Part shown: piece by piece, positions 16,392 to 25,086 of the stretch | How the letters are laid out: each line of letters opens with the position of its first letter | Numbering within the stretch: position 1 is the first letter of the stretch | NCBI RefSeq assembly: GCF_027922365.1 | Contig: NZ_BSFN01000006.1 | Coordinates: forward strand, 186,001 to 250,000 | Length of the DNA: 64,000 nucleotides | Source: Pseudomonas turukhanskensis | Lineage (GTDB): Bacteria > Pseudomonadota > Gammaproteobacteria > Pseudomonadales > Pseudomonadaceae | Direction of reading: 5' to 3' | Notes under the pieces: model-generated | Told to the model about the DNA's origin: nothing | Seen by the model: only the letters and a program-made list of their open reading frames with translations | The model's database searches: none | Translations under genes and position numbers: made by a program

Positions 16392-18884
16392 ATGGCTTCG
16401 AATTCCTTCCTGTTGTCCACCACCGCCGGGGCCGTGCGCCTGGCTTTGCTGGCGTTGCCGCTGGCGACTTTACAACCGTTGCTGGCCCAGGCAGCTGACC
16501 CGGTGGCCGCACAACAGGCGGTGCGCAGCTATCAGATTGCCGCCGGGCCGCTGTCGTCGGCGCTCAGCCGTTTTGCCGGTGAAGCCGGCGTGTTGCTGTC
16601 GGTGGATGGCCGTTTGACCGAAGGTAAAACCACACAGGGCCTGCAAGGCGATTTCAGCGTGGAGCAGGGCTTTGCCCGCTTGCTGTCTGGCACCGGCCTG
16701 AGCGCTGGCCGCGACGGGCAGGGCGGTTACACCGTGAAGACCGGCGACGGCAGCGGCGCGGCAGAGTTGCCTGCCGCTTCGATCAACGCGTTTGCCCTGG
16801 GTAACGCCCTGGGCAGCATGGAAGGCTACAACGCCACCCACAGCAGCGTGGCGACTAAAACCAGCAAGGCGCTGCTCACCACCTCGCAATCGGTGTCGGT
16901 GGTTACCCGCGAGCAAATGGACGACCAGGGTTCGCAAACCGTGTCCGAAGCCATCCGCTACGCTCCGGGCGTGCTGACCAACCCCTACGGCGCCACCCAC
17001 CGCTACGACTACGTGGCGATGCGCGGTTTCAACGACGGCTCGGTGGACAACATCATCGTCGACGGCCTGAAGTCCATGAGCGACGCCGGCACCTACAGCA
17101 GCCTGCAGGTGGACCCGTATTTCATCGAGCGCATCGACGTGCTCAAAGGCCCGTCTTCGGTACTGTACGGCCGCAGCAACCCGGGCGGTCTGGTGGCTTT
17201 GACCACCAAACGTGCGCAGTTCGACGCCAGCAACGAAATCGAGCTGTCGGCTGGCAGCAACGACTACAAGAGCCTGGGGTTCGATTTCACTGGCCCGCTG
17301 AATGAGAACATCGCCTACCGCCTGGTGGGTTTGGCCAAAGACACCGACACCCAGTTCGATTACACCGAAGAAACCCGCTACACCCTGATGCCCAGCCTGC
17401 TGGTGAACTTCAGCGAAGACACCTCGCTGAACCTCTACGCCTACCTGCAAAGTGACCCGCAAGCCGGCTACCACGGCGGCCTGCCGGCCTCCGGCACCTT
17501 GCACAAGCGCGATGGCCAGCGCATTGATACCTCGTTCTTCGAAGGCGAGCCGGGCAACGACACCGCCAGTCGTGAGCAGCAGATGTTTGGCTACGAACTG
17601 CAGCACCGTTTCAACGATGTCTGGAGCGTGCGGCAGAACTTCCGCTACCTGGATTCAGACCTCTCGCAGAAGCAGGTGTACGCCTACGGCTACGCCACCG
17701 ATAACGAACTGACCCGCTACTACACCGGCGCTGAGGAAAAGCTGCACTCCTGGATCGTCGATAACATGGCCCAGGCCGAATTCGACACCGGTGCCGCCCA
17801 GCACACCCTGGTCATGGGCGTGGACTACCAGCGCATCAAGAACGTGGTGGACTGGACCAATGGCGTGGCCAGCACCCTCGATGCATTCGACCCCAAGTAC
17901 GGCAACGAAACCATCACCTACTACCCGCCGTATGACTTCAACAGCTACCTGCGTCGTAAAGAACAGACCGGCGCGTATGTGCAGGACCTGATCGAAGTCG
18001 ACAATTGGAATATATCGCTGGGCCTGCGCAAGGACTGGTTCGAGGTGTCGGAAGAAAACCGCGTCGACGAATACAGCGGCATCACCGGTTTGGTGAACCG
18101 CCCGGCTGGCACCGAGAACTCGCTCAACGACAGCAAACTTACCGGCCGTGCCGGCGTGCTGTACCAGTTCGACAACGGTATTGCGCCCTACGTCAGCTAC
18201 TCCGAGTCGTTCAACCCGTCCACTTACAGCGACGCAGCGGGTAGCCTGATCGAGCCGTCCGAAGGCAAGCAGTGGGAAGCCGGTATCAAATACCAGCCGG
18301 TGGATACCGATGATCTGTACACCGTTTCGGTGTTCCAGATTAATCAGGAGAACGTCGCCACCAAGCTCGCCAACGAAGACTTCTACCGCAATGCCGGCGA
18401 GGTCGAGTCCAAGGGCATCGAGCTCGAAGGCCGCCTGCATATCACCGACAGCCTGCGTTTGTTGGGCAGCTACACCTACACCAAGGTTGAGTACGCCAAG
18501 AGCTACTTCAGCACCGACATCAATCGGGTGGAGAGCGACGTAAAGGGCAACACGCCTTCGCAAACCCCCGAACATATGGCCAGCCTGTGGGCCGACTACC
18601 GCTTCAATGCAGGCGGCCTGGCCGGCTTGGGCCTGGGTGCCGGCGTGCGGTATGTCGGAAAAAGCTGGGCCGATGCGGAGAACACCGAATATGTGCCGGC
18701 TTACACCTTGTATGACGCGTCTATCAGCTACGACCTGGCCAACGTCGGCCTCAAAGGCACCTCGGTGCGCCTGAATGCCAACAACCTGACCGACGAGAAA
18801 TACGTCGCCTCGTGCGGCAACCTTAACTACTGCTACTACGGCGAAGAGCGCAATGTGATGGCGACTGTCATTCAGAAGTTCTAA
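16392..18884 (+). CDS. TonB-dependent siderophore receptor with N-terminal signalling domain
   Basis: 830 residues from the ATG at 16392; an ATG at 16359 and the frame start at 16305 are alternatives with no better ribosome site. A signal peptide ends near LLAQAAD. Residues about 50-120 are an STN domain (YQIAAGPLSSALSRFAGEAGVLLS), followed by a plug domain (QSVSVVTREQMDDQGSQTVSEAIRYAPGV, RIDVLKGPSSVLYGRSNPGGLVALTTKR) and a 22-strand barrel ending in aromatic Phe (VMATVIQKF). Overall resemblance is to ferrichrome/FhuA-type receptors. With the upstream sigma and FecR genes it forms a complete surface signalling system. The exact siderophore is not determined. Confidence 0.9.
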   Translation: MASNSFLLSTTAGAVRLALLALPLATLQPLLAQAADPVAAQQAVRSYQIAAGPLSSALSRFAGEAGVLLSVDGRLTEGKTTQGLQGDFSVEQGFARLLSGTGLSAGRDGQGGYTVKTGDGSGAAELPAASINAFALGNALGSMEGYNATHSSVATKTSKALLTTSQSVSVVTREQMDDQGSQTVSEAIRYAPGVLTNPYGATHRYDYVAMRGFNDGSVDNIIVDGLKSMSDAGTYSSLQVDPYFIERIDVLKGPSSVLYGRSNPGGLVALTTKRAQFDASNEIELSAGSNDYKSLGFDFTGPLNENIAYRLVGLAKDTDTQFDYTEETRYTLMPSLLVNFSEDTSLNLYAYLQSDPQAGYHGGLPASGTLHKRDGQRIDTSFFEGEPGNDTASREQQMFGYELQHRFNDVWSVRQNFRYLDSDLSQKQVYAYGYATDNELTRYYTGAEEKLHSWIVDNMAQAEFDTGAAQHTLVMGVDYQRIKNVVDWTNGVASTLDAFDPKYGNETITYYPPYDFNSYLRRKEQTGAYVQDLIEVDNWNISLGLRKDWFEVSEENRVDEYSGITGLVNRPAGTENSLNDSKLTGRAGVLYQFDNGIAPYVSYSESFNPSTYSDAAGSLIEPSEGKQWEAGIKYQPVDTDDLYTVSVFQINQENVATKLANEDFYRNAGEVESKGIELEGRLHITDSLRLLGSYTYTKVEYAKSYFSTDINRVESDVKGNTPSQTPEHMASLWADYRFNAGGLAGLGLGAGVRYVGKSWADAENTEYVPAYTLYDASISYDLANVGLKGTSVRLNANNLTDEKYVASCGNLNYCYYGEERNVMATVIQKF

Positions 18885-18916
18885 GCCCGCCAACTACCAT
18901 CTCTCACCCAACCTCT

Positions 18917-18950
18917 GTCATCCCCGCGCAGGCGGGGATCCAGACTTCTG
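18917..18950. repeat. Single palindromic repeat, family E
   Basis: GTCATCCCCGCGCAGGCGGG followed by GATCCAGACTTCTG: a hairpin (CCCCGC GCA GGCGGGG type) with the tail found in other family-E copies at 28257-28337, 41494-41567 and 58919-59037. Only one unit is present here. The rest of the gap between the receptor and acyl-CoA dehydrogenase genes shows nothing recognisable. Confidence 0.7.
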
Positions 18951-19123
18951 CGGCGAGCGGCGTCACCCGTGCCAGATCGGCGCCTGCGCGTGAACGACGG
19001 TGTGTTTTCTTTCTTGCCGATTAAAGCCTTCGCGAAAACGGTTTAAAGGGTTCGCCACCGAAAGTTTGTTGAAAACCAAGCAAGCGCTCGGTATGGTCGG
19101 CCAAACCCTTGCCGGAGCCTGCC

Positions 19124-20272
19124 ATGCCTGCCTTCCAGGAATACTTCGACCAATCGCATCAGTTGGTGCGTGATTCGGTCCGCCGTTTTGTCGAGCGCGA
19201 GATCCTGCCCCACGTGGCGGATTGGGAAGAAGCCGAGAGCTTTCCCCGAGAGCTGTACCTCAAAGCCGGTGCTGCCGGGATTCTGGGCATCGGCTATCCG
19301 GAGCAATTTGGCGGCAGCCACGAGGGCGATTTATTCGCCAAAGTGGCGGCTAGTGAGGAGCTGATGCGCTGCGGTTCCGGCGGCTTGGTGGCGGGGCTCG
19401 GTTCGCTGGATATCGGCCTGCCGCCGATTCTCAAATGGGCGCGCCCCGAGGTGCGTGACCGCGTGGTGCCGCAGGTGCTCAGCGGCGAGAAAATCTGCGC
19501 CCTGGCCGTCACCGAGCCCAGCGGCGGCTCCGATGTCGCCAGCCTGAAAACCCGCGCCGTGCGCGATGGCGATTTCTATCGCGTTACCGGCAGCAAAACC
19601 TTTATCACCAGCGGCGTGCGTGCGGACTACTACACAGTGGCGGTGCGCACGGGGGGGGATGGGTTTGGCGGTGTCAGTCTGTTGCTGATCGAGAAGGGCA
19701 CACCGGGTTTTACCGTGGGCCGGCAGCTGAAAAAGATGGGTTGGTGGGCATCCGATACGGCTGAGCTCTTTTTCGATGACTGCAAGGTGCCGGTGGACAA
19801 CTTGATTGGCGTGGAGAACATGGGCTTTGCCGGCATCATGGCCAACTTCCAGTCCGAACGCCTGGCGTTGGCGATCATGGCCAATATGACGGCGGAGCTG
19901 GCGCTGGAAGAATCGCTGAGTTGGGCGCGCCAGCGCGAGGCGTTTGGCAAACCGATTGGCAAATTCCAGGTGCTCAAGCACCGGCTGGCGGAGATGGCCA
20001 CGCAGTTGGAGGTGTCGCGCGAATTCACTTATCGCCAGGCGGCGAAGATGGCGGCGGGCAAGTCGGTGATCAAGGAGATTTCCATGGCCAAGAACTTCGC
20101 CACGGATATTGCCGACCGCATTGTCTACGACGCGGTGCAGGTGGCTGGCGGCATGGGCTATATGCGCGAAAGCCTAGTGGAGCGGCTGTACCGCGACAAC
20201 CGGATTCTGTCGATTGGCGGCGGCACGCGGGAAGTGATGAACGAGATCATCAGTAAGCAGATGGGTTTATAG
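19124..20272 (+). CDS. Acyl-CoA dehydrogenase family protein
   Basis: 382 residues from the ATG at 19124, with GGAG upstream; a TTG 15 bases earlier is in frame but unlikely. Family hallmarks: AVTEPSGGSDVASLKTRA (FAD/substrate loop), GSKTFITSGVRAD, the catalytic-base region VYDAVQVAGGMGYMRESLVERLYRDNRIL with a Gly-Met-Gly-Tyr motif, and the C-terminal IGGGTREVMNEII. FAD-dependent oxidation of an acyl-CoA to the trans-2-enoyl-CoA with electrons passed to ETF. Chain length or branched-chain preference cannot be read. It stands alone between two repeat-bounded gaps. Confidence 0.9.
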   Translation: MPAFQEYFDQSHQLVRDSVRRFVEREILPHVADWEEAESFPRELYLKAGAAGILGIGYPEQFGGSHEGDLFAKVAASEELMRCGSGGLVAGLGSLDIGLPPILKWARPEVRDRVVPQVLSGEKICALAVTEPSGGSDVASLKTRAVRDGDFYRVTGSKTFITSGVRADYYTVAVRTGGDGFGGVSLLLIEKGTPGFTVGRQLKKMGWWASDTAELFFDDCKVPVDNLIGVENMGFAGIMANFQSERLALAIMANMTAELALEESLSWARQREAFGKPIGKFQVLKHRLAEMATQLEVSREFTYRQAAKMAAGKSVIKEISMAKNFATDIADRIVYDAVQVAGGMGYMRESLVERLYRDNRILSIGGGTREVMNEIISKQMGL

Positions 20273-20284
20273 CGCCGGGCTTTT

Positions 20285-20350
20285 GTAGGGTGTGCTATGC
20301 GCACCGTCGCGTTCGAATAGGGAACGCGTGGTGCGCGGAGCACACCCTAC
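20285..20350. repeat. Inverted pair of palindromic repeat, family B (copy 3)
   Basis: GTAGGGTGTGCTATGCGCACC at 20285 and the inverted GGTGCGCGGAGCACACCCTAC ending at 20350. Fills the gap between the convergent acyl-CoA dehydrogenase and rapA genes and ends only eight bases before the rapA stop. Confidence 0.85.
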
Positions 20351-20358
20351 AAGGGCAG

Positions 20359-23205
20359 TTAGCCTGCCACCAGAACCCGAATCGCCTCAAGACGCAGCGC
20401 CGCTTTATCCAGCATCGCCAATCCTTGCTCGCACTGGCTACGCAAGGTTTCCAGCTCGCTGTCACGCACGCTTGGGTTGACCGCTTGCAGGGCGGTCAAG
20501 CGTGCCAGCTCTTCCTGGGTATCGGCTGCCAACCGGCGTTTGGCTTCGTTTACGCGCTCAACATGGCGTGGGCTGATCTTGCCTTCGGCCGAGTTGATCT
20601 GCTGGTTGAGGCTGTCGCGCTGGGCCTGCACAAACTTGTTGGCGCTGGCACGCGGCACGGCTTCCAGCTGGTCGTTGAGCTTCTCGAAGGACACCTTGGC
20701 CGCCAGGTCGTTGCCGTTGGCATCCAGCAAGCAGCGCAGGGCGGCCGGTGGCAGATAGCGGCCCAGCTGCAGGGCGCGTGGGGCCACCACTTCGCTGACG
20801 TACAGCAGTTCGAGCAGCACGGTGCCGGGTTTGAGCGCCTTGTTCTTGATCAGCGCGACGGCGGTGTTGCCCATTGAGCCGGAGCGCACCAGGTCCATGC
20901 CGCCTTGCACCATCGGGTGTTCCCAGGTGAGGAATTGCATGTCTTCACGCGACAGCGCCTGGTTGCGGTCGTAGGTGATGGTTACGCCTTCGTCGTCGCC
21001 GAGGGGAAAGCTGGCGTCGAGCATTTTTTCGCTGGGGCGCAGCACCAGGGCGTTTTCCGAGTGGTCTTCGCTCTCGATGCCGAAGGCGTCGAACAGCTCT
21101 TCCATATAGATAGGCAGGGCGAATTCGTCGTCTTGCTCGATGATTGCTTCGACCAATGCCTGACCTTCGCCCGAGCCGCCGGAATTGAATTCCAGCAGAC
21201 GGTCGCGGCCGCTGTGCAGTTCACCTTCGAGGCGAATGCGCTCGGCTTTGGCTTCGTCCACCAGCACTTGCCAGTCGCCATCGTCGGCGCTTTCCAGCAT
21301 CGGCAGCAGGCGCGGGCCGAACTGCTGTTGCAGGGCGTTGCCGGTGGGGCAGGTGGCCTGGAAGGCGTTCAGCGCCTGGTGGTACCACTGGAACAGACGC
21401 TCCTGCGGGGTGTTTTCCAGGTACGGCACGTGCAACTGAATGGTGTGTTTCTGGCCGATACGGTCGAGGCGACCGATACGCTGTTCCAGCAAGTCCGGGT
21501 GCGCCGGCAGGTCGAACAGCACCAGGTGATGGGAGAACTGGAAGTTGCGGCCTTCACTGCCGATTTCCGAGCAGATCAGCACCTGAGCGCCGAATTCTTC
21601 GTCGGCAAAGTAGGCCGCCGCACGGTCGCGCTCGAGAATGTTCATGCCTTCGTGGAAGACCGTGGCCGGAATGCCGGAGCGCACACGCAGGGCGTCTTCC
21701 AGGTCCATGGCGGTTTCGGCGTGGGCGCAGATCACCAGCACTTTGACGCGCTTGAGCATCTTCAGGGTGTCGATCAGCCAGTCGACGCGCGGGTCGAATT
21801 TCCACCAGCGTTCTTCTTCGCTGGCTTCCGGCTGGGCCTGGAAGCTCACTTCCGGGTACAGGTCGGCGTGCTCGCCCACCGGCAATTCCAGGTACAGGTC
21901 CGGGCAGGGCAGCGGGTAGGGGTGCAGTTCGCGCTCGGGGAAGCCTTGCACGGCGGCGCGGGTGTTGCGGAACAGCAGGCGGCCGGTGCCATGGCGGTCG
22001 AGCAGCTCGCGCACCAGGCGCGCCGAGGCTTCAATATCGCCATCGGTGACGGCAGCCAGCAAGGCTTCGCCTTCGGCACCGAGGAAACCCTGAATGGTTT
22101 TATGCGCGGCAGGGGACAGGCGGCCCTGGTCGAGCAATTCTTGCACCGCTTCGGCCACCGGCTTGTAGTTGGCGCTTTCGGCGCGGAAGGCTTCCAGGTC
22201 GTGGAAGCGTGCCGGGTCGAGCAGGCGCAGGCGGGCAAAGTGGCTGTCCTGGCCGAGCTGTTCCGGGGTGGCGGTCAGCAGCAGCACGCCCGGGATGACT
22301 TCGGCGAGTTGCTCAACCAACTGGTATTGCGGGCTGGCCTGTTCCGGGTGCCAGACCAGGTGGTGGGCTTCGTCGACCACCAACAGGTCCCAGCCGGCGG
22401 CGAACAGGGCGTCTTGCGCTTTGTCGTCTTCGCACAGCCATTCCAGGGCCACGAGGGCGAGCTGGCAGTCTTCGAACGGGTTACTGGCGTCGCTTTCAAT
22501 AAAGCGTTCGGCGTCGAACAGCGCCACCTCCAGGTTGAAGCGCCGGCGCATTTCCACCAGCCATTGGTGCTGGAGGTTTTCCGGCACCAGAATCAGCACG
22601 CGGCTGGCGCGGCCGGACAGCAACTGACGGTGGATAACCAGGCCGGCTTCGATGGTTTTACCCAGGCCCACTTCATCGGCCAGCAATACGCGCGGGGCGA
22701 TGCGGTCGGCCACTTCGCGGGCAATGTGCAACTGGTGCGCAATGGGCTGTGCACGCACGCCGCCCAGACCCCAGAGCGAGGATTGCAGCTGGCGGCTGGT
22801 GTGTTCCAGCGTGTGGTAGCGCAGGGCGAACCAGGCGAGCGGGTCGATCTGGCCGGCGAACAGGCGGTCGCTGGCCAGACGGAATTGAATAAAGTTGGAC
22901 AGCTGGGTTTCCGGCAGCGTGACGGGCTGGTGCTGCGCGTTGAGGCCGTGATAGACCAGCAGACCGTCGATATCGTCGACTTCCTGAACGGTCAGCTTCC
23001 AGCCTTCGAAGTGAGTGATTTCATCGCCAGGCGAGAAACGCACGCGGGTCAGCGGTGCGTTGCGGGTGGCGTATTGGCGGGTTTCACCAGTGGCCGGGTA
23101 GAGCATGGTGAGCATGCGGCCGTCCTGTACCAGCACCGTACCCAAGCCCAACTCCGCTTCGCTGTCACTAATCCAGCGTTGCCCCGGTTCATACTGCTGC
23201 GCCAT
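20359..23205 (-). CDS. rapA: RNA polymerase-associated ATPase RapA (HepA)
   Basis: 948 residues (E. coli RapA is 968). Swi2/Snf2 helicase-type ATPase that binds RNA polymerase and helps recycle it after transcription. N-terminal Tudor-like domains (about 1-100), P-loop [14 protein letters not shown] at 176-189, DEAHHL box near 280, SF2 motifs in the second lobe ([35 protein letters not shown]), and a long RapA-specific C-terminal region. The ATG at 23205 begins [11 protein letters not shown], which is the usual start. The next gene upstream is divergent with a 255-base gap. Confidence 0.97.
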   Translation of the reverse strand: MAQQYEPGQRWISDSEAELGLGTVLVQDGRMLTMLYPATGETRQYATRNAPLTRVRFSPGDEITHFEGWKLTVQEVDDIDGLLVYHGLNAQHQPVTLPETQLSNFIQFRLASDRLFAGQIDPLAWFALRYHTLEHTSRQLQSSLWGLGGVRAQPIAHQLHIAREVADRIAPRVLLADEVGLGKTIEAGLVIHRQLLSGRASRVLILVPENLQHQWLVEMRRRFNLEVALFDAERFIESDASNPFEDCQLALVALEWLCEDDKAQDALFAAGWDLLVVDEAHHLVWHPEQASPQYQLVEQLAEVIPGVLLLTATPEQLGQDSHFARLRLLDPARFHDLEAFRAESANYKPVAEAVQELLDQGRLSPAAHKTIQGFLGAEGEALLAAVTDGDIEASARLVRELLDRHGTGRLLFRNTRAAVQGFPERELHPYPLPCPDLYLELPVGEHADLYPEVSFQAQPEASEEERWWKFDPRVDWLIDTLKMLKRVKVLVICAHAETAMDLEDALRVRSGIPATVFHEGMNILERDRAAAYFADEEFGAQVLICSEIGSEGRNFQFSHHLVLFDLPAHPDLLEQRIGRLDRIGQKHTIQLHVPYLENTPQERLFQWYHQALNAFQATCPTGNALQQQFGPRLLPMLESADDGDWQVLVDEAKAERIRLEGELHSGRDRLLEFNSGGSGEGQALVEAIIEQDDEFALPIYMEELFDAFGIESEDHSENALVLRPSEKMLDASFPLGDDEGVTITYDRNQALSREDMQFLTWEHPMVQGGMDLVRSGSMGNTAVALIKNKALKPGTVLLELLYVSEVVAPRALQLGRYLPPAALRCLLDANGNDLAAKVSFEKLNDQLEAVPRASANKFVQAQRDSLNQQINSAEGKISPRHVERVNEAKRRLAADTQEELARLTALQAVNPSVRDSELETLRSQCEQGLAMLDKAALRLEAIRVLVAG

Positions 23206-23460
23206 GCCTGTCTCCCGCGTTGAAAAAGCCGGCTATGGTAACGGAACCCGGCGGCCCTGGCCAAAGGCGATGAACATCAATTGCTTACTGGCCCATTGCC
23301 TTGCATGCCAACCAGGGCGTCAAAAAAGGCCAAACACCCTATGTATATGCTAAAAGTGTAGCGATGCGCGGCTAAAGTCGTCGATTTACCGGCCGACAGC
23401 CTGATCAAGGGTAGTTTTAATTACCCGCGTTCCCTAGGTCGTCTTGAAGGATAGCTGCTG

Positions 23461-23760
23461 ATGCTTCCCCCCATTGCGCCGCACCTGGTCACGGTGCCAA
23501 CCCAGCAAGACCTGATCAAGCCAGTGCCTGCGCTGCCGGTTGTTGCGCCCGTGGAAAGTGCACCGCAAGAAAACGATGTCGCCCTGGACAAGCGCAACGA
23601 GCAAGAGGCCGAGGAATTGCTCTGGGAAGAGCAGCGCCGGCGGCGGCAGCGGCGTGGCTATAGCGCGGCGGAGTTGGCCGAAGGCGAAGTGGCGGAGGAG
23701 GATCAGGAGCTGATCGAGCAGTTGCCACGCCAAGGTTTGTGGGTTGACGTAGAAGTGTAG
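23461..23760 (+). CDS. Conserved pseudomonad hypothetical protein (99 residues)
   Basis: Starts MLPPIAPHLVTVPTQQDLIK with AAGGA upstream of the ATG. The first third is Pro/Val-rich; the second is a charged helix with Glu/Arg runs (EAEELLWEEQRRRRQRRGYSAAELAEGEVAEED). No domain recognised and no signal peptide. It precedes the AlkB-like gene by ten bases and is probably in the same transcript. I recall a gene of similar size in the same place in P. aeruginosa. The 255-base gap before it, shared with rapA, holds a small inverted repeat GGGTAGTTTTAATTACCC at about 23409-23426. Confidence 0.75.
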   Translation: MLPPIAPHLVTVPTQQDLIKPVPALPVVAPVESAPQENDVALDKRNEQEAEELLWEEQRRRRQRRGYSAAELAEGEVAEEDQELIEQLPRQGLWVDVEV

Positions 23761-23770
23761 AGCGAGTGGT

Positions 23771-24373
23771 TTGGACCTTTTCGATACAGCCCCGATTGCC
23801 CTTCCCCATGCCGACCTGCGCTACACCCCGCACTGGGTTGATGCGCGCACGGCAGACCATTGGCTTGCCGAACTCCTGGCCCGCACGCCGTGGGAGCAGC
23901 CGCAGGTGTTTATCCATGGCCAGCATTTTCCCGTGCCGCGCTTGCTGGCTTGGTATGGCGACGACGACGCCAGCTACCGCTATTCCGGCATGACCCACCA
24001 GCCGCTGCCCTGGACGCCGCTCTTGGCCGAGATTCGCGAGTGGGTGCAAGTGGAGGTGGGGGAACGCTTCAATGGGTTGCTGATCAACCATTACCGCGAC
24101 GGCCAGGACTCGATGGGCTGGCATAGCGATGCCGAGGCCGTGTTGGGGGCCAATCCCACCGTAGTGTCGCTGAACCTGGGCGGCACGCGGCGCTTTGATC
24201 TGCGCCGGGTCGGCAGTACCCGCATTGAGCACTCGCTGGAGCTGGAACACGGTTCGCTACTGGTCATGGCCGGGCAGACGCAGCATTATTGGCAGCATCA
24301 GGTGGCCAAAACGCGCAAACCCTGTGCGCCACGGCTTAACCTCACCTTTCGTCTTATCCGGTCCCAGCCATGA
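23771..24373 (+). CDS. AlkB-like 2-oxoglutarate/Fe(II) dioxygenase
   Basis: 200 residues. Iron-binding HxD in GWHSDAEAV, a second His in QHYWQHQVAK, and the 2-oxoglutarate Arg region RLNLTFRLI match AlkB family enzymes, most like the ALKBH2/3-related short form that reverses alkyl damage on DNA or RNA bases. The frame is closed by a stop at 23750 and no ATG or GTG lies between it and the conserved N-terminus, so the start must be the TTG at 23771 (or the protein begins later). This unusual start may keep expression low. Its stop overlaps the ATG of the next small gene. Confidence 0.85.
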   Translation: MDLFDTAPIALPHADLRYTPHWVDARTADHWLAELLARTPWEQPQVFIHGQHFPVPRLLAWYGDDDASYRYSGMTHQPLPWTPLLAEIREWVQVEVGERFNGLLINHYRDGQDSMGWHSDAEAVLGANPTVVSLNLGGTRRFDLRRVGSTRIEHSLELEHGSLLVMAGQTQHYWQHQVAKTRKPCAPRLNLTFRLIRSQP

Positions 24374-24534
24374 GCAATGACAGCAAGCTGATCGACTTCG
24401 CCGCCGAGCGCGACAAACGCGCTCACGACCTCAAGGAAAAACGCCTGAAAGAAGTGCGCGACGCCTTCGAGCAGGCCATGCCGCTGGGCAAAGCCAAAAA
24501 GAAAAAGCCCAAGAACAAACCGAAAAAGCCCTGA
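24370..24534 (+). CDS. 54-residue lysine-rich protein coupled to the AlkB-like gene
   Basis: Starts at the ATG overlapping the AlkB-like stop (ATGA). The product begins MSNDSKLIDFAAERDKRAHD, continues as a charged helix (LKEKRLKEVRDAFEQAMP) and ends in a Lys-rich tail (KAKKKKPKNK). The overlap means translation is probably coupled. The high positive charge suggests nucleic-acid binding, but this is inference. No recognised family. Confidence 0.7.
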   Translation: MSNDSKLIDFAAERDKRAHDLKEKRLKEVRDAFEQAMPLGKAKKKKPKNKPKKP

Positions 24535-24611
24535 AAAAGCCCCGCGCGTTGCCGCTATCTCCCATCGGCAACCAAGTATTTCCCTCGCCCAACCCTTCAC
24601 CTTATTTGCCG

Positions 24612-24625
24612 TTGACGCAGATCAA
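24612..24625 (+). promoter_or_regulatory. ANR/FNR box of phrS
   Basis: TTGACGCAGATCAA matches the TTGAT-N4-ATCAA consensus at nine of ten informative bases. Its centre (24618.5) is 41.5 bases before the predicted start at 24660, the class II position for FNR-type activation, and TATCCT at 24648-24653 sits at -10. The geometry strongly supports oxygen-limited activation. Confidence 0.8.
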
Positions 24626-24690
24626 CTCTCGCGCCAAACCAGGTGCCTATCCTGTGTCCATTGTTTTCAGGGACACATCAGGAGGTTCCT

Positions 24691-24807
24691 ATGTTTTTCG
24701 ACGTTGCAGTATTCGCAGGTCTGGCAACAGTGGGCCTCATGTTCGCGTTCTTCGCAGGTATTGGTTGGTTTATCCGTAGCGACATCCGCAAGCACAAAGC
24801 GCAGTAA
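24691..24807 (+). CDS. Small membrane peptide encoded within phrS
   Basis: 38 residues. AGGAGG lies six bases before the ATG, a perfect ribosome site. The peptide is almost entirely one hydrophobic helix (VAVFAGLATVGLMFAFFAG) followed by a short basic tail (RSDIRKHKAQ), so it should be an inner-membrane peptide with its C-terminus in the cytoplasm. The equivalent peptide of P. aeruginosa PhrS is reported as translated; its role is not established to my knowledge. Confidence 0.8.
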   Translation: MFFDVAVFAGLATVGLMFAFFAGIGWFIRSDIRKHKAQ

Positions 24808-24844
24808 GGACGTTTCTACGGTTTCACGGGCACGCAAGGCTTTT

Positions 24845-24871
24845 GGGCAACTTCGGTTGCCCATTTTTTTT
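24845..24871 (+). terminator. Rho-independent terminator of phrS
   Basis: GGGCAAC-TTCG-GTTGCCC hairpin at 24845-24862 with a stable UUCG loop, followed by A and eight T. It defines the 3' end of the phrS transcript near 24872. Confidence 0.9.
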
Positions 24872-24884
24872 GTCTGTGATTTTT

Positions 24885-24982
24885 GTGGGAGCGACTTCAG
24901 TCGCGAGGCGTTTGAATTTCTGGAGTGATCGGTAACGTTGGTTTCCAGGGCCGGCCGATCGCGGCTGAAGCCGCTGCTACAG
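24885..24982. repeat. Inverted pair of palindromic repeat, family D
   Basis: GTGGGAGCGACTTCAGTCGC at about 24885 and the inverted GATCGCGGCTGAAGCCGCTG plus CTAC ending near 24982. Each unit is a short hairpin (GCGACTTCAGTCGC and GCGGCTGAAGCCGC). Placed just after the phrS terminator, before the FUSC gene. Confidence 0.75.
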
Positions 24983-25086
24983 ATAAGCGCGACCTATGTC
25001 GGGCCCATAATTTGTTGCTGGCGCTGCATCCCCTTTCTCCCGCACAACAGCTATCGTGCATGGGTGTTCCCTGACAGGTTGCTGCC

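Larger units (their letters stand above)
24660..24872 (+). ncRNA. phrS: Small RNA PhrS homologue (ANR-dependent, with an internal small reading frame)
   Basis: Identified from position and architecture, not from sequence alignment. In P. aeruginosa, PhrS lies next to the same alkB-like gene, is about 210 bases, needs ANR, and carries a reading frame of about 37 codons. Here an ANR box at -41.5, a -10 element, a 38-codon frame with a full Shine-Dalgarno, and a strong terminator define a transcript of about 213 bases. In P. aeruginosa PhrS promotes translation of the quorum regulator gene pqsR; whether this strain has pqsR is not visible, so the target here is unknown. Confidence 0.82.

Noticed and set aside
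20905..23223. 772-codon open frame on the plus strand opposite rapA
   Set aside because: Antisense of a clear helicase gene; composition (Gly/Val/Gln/His-rich) is typical of GC-rich shadow frames and no domain is visible.
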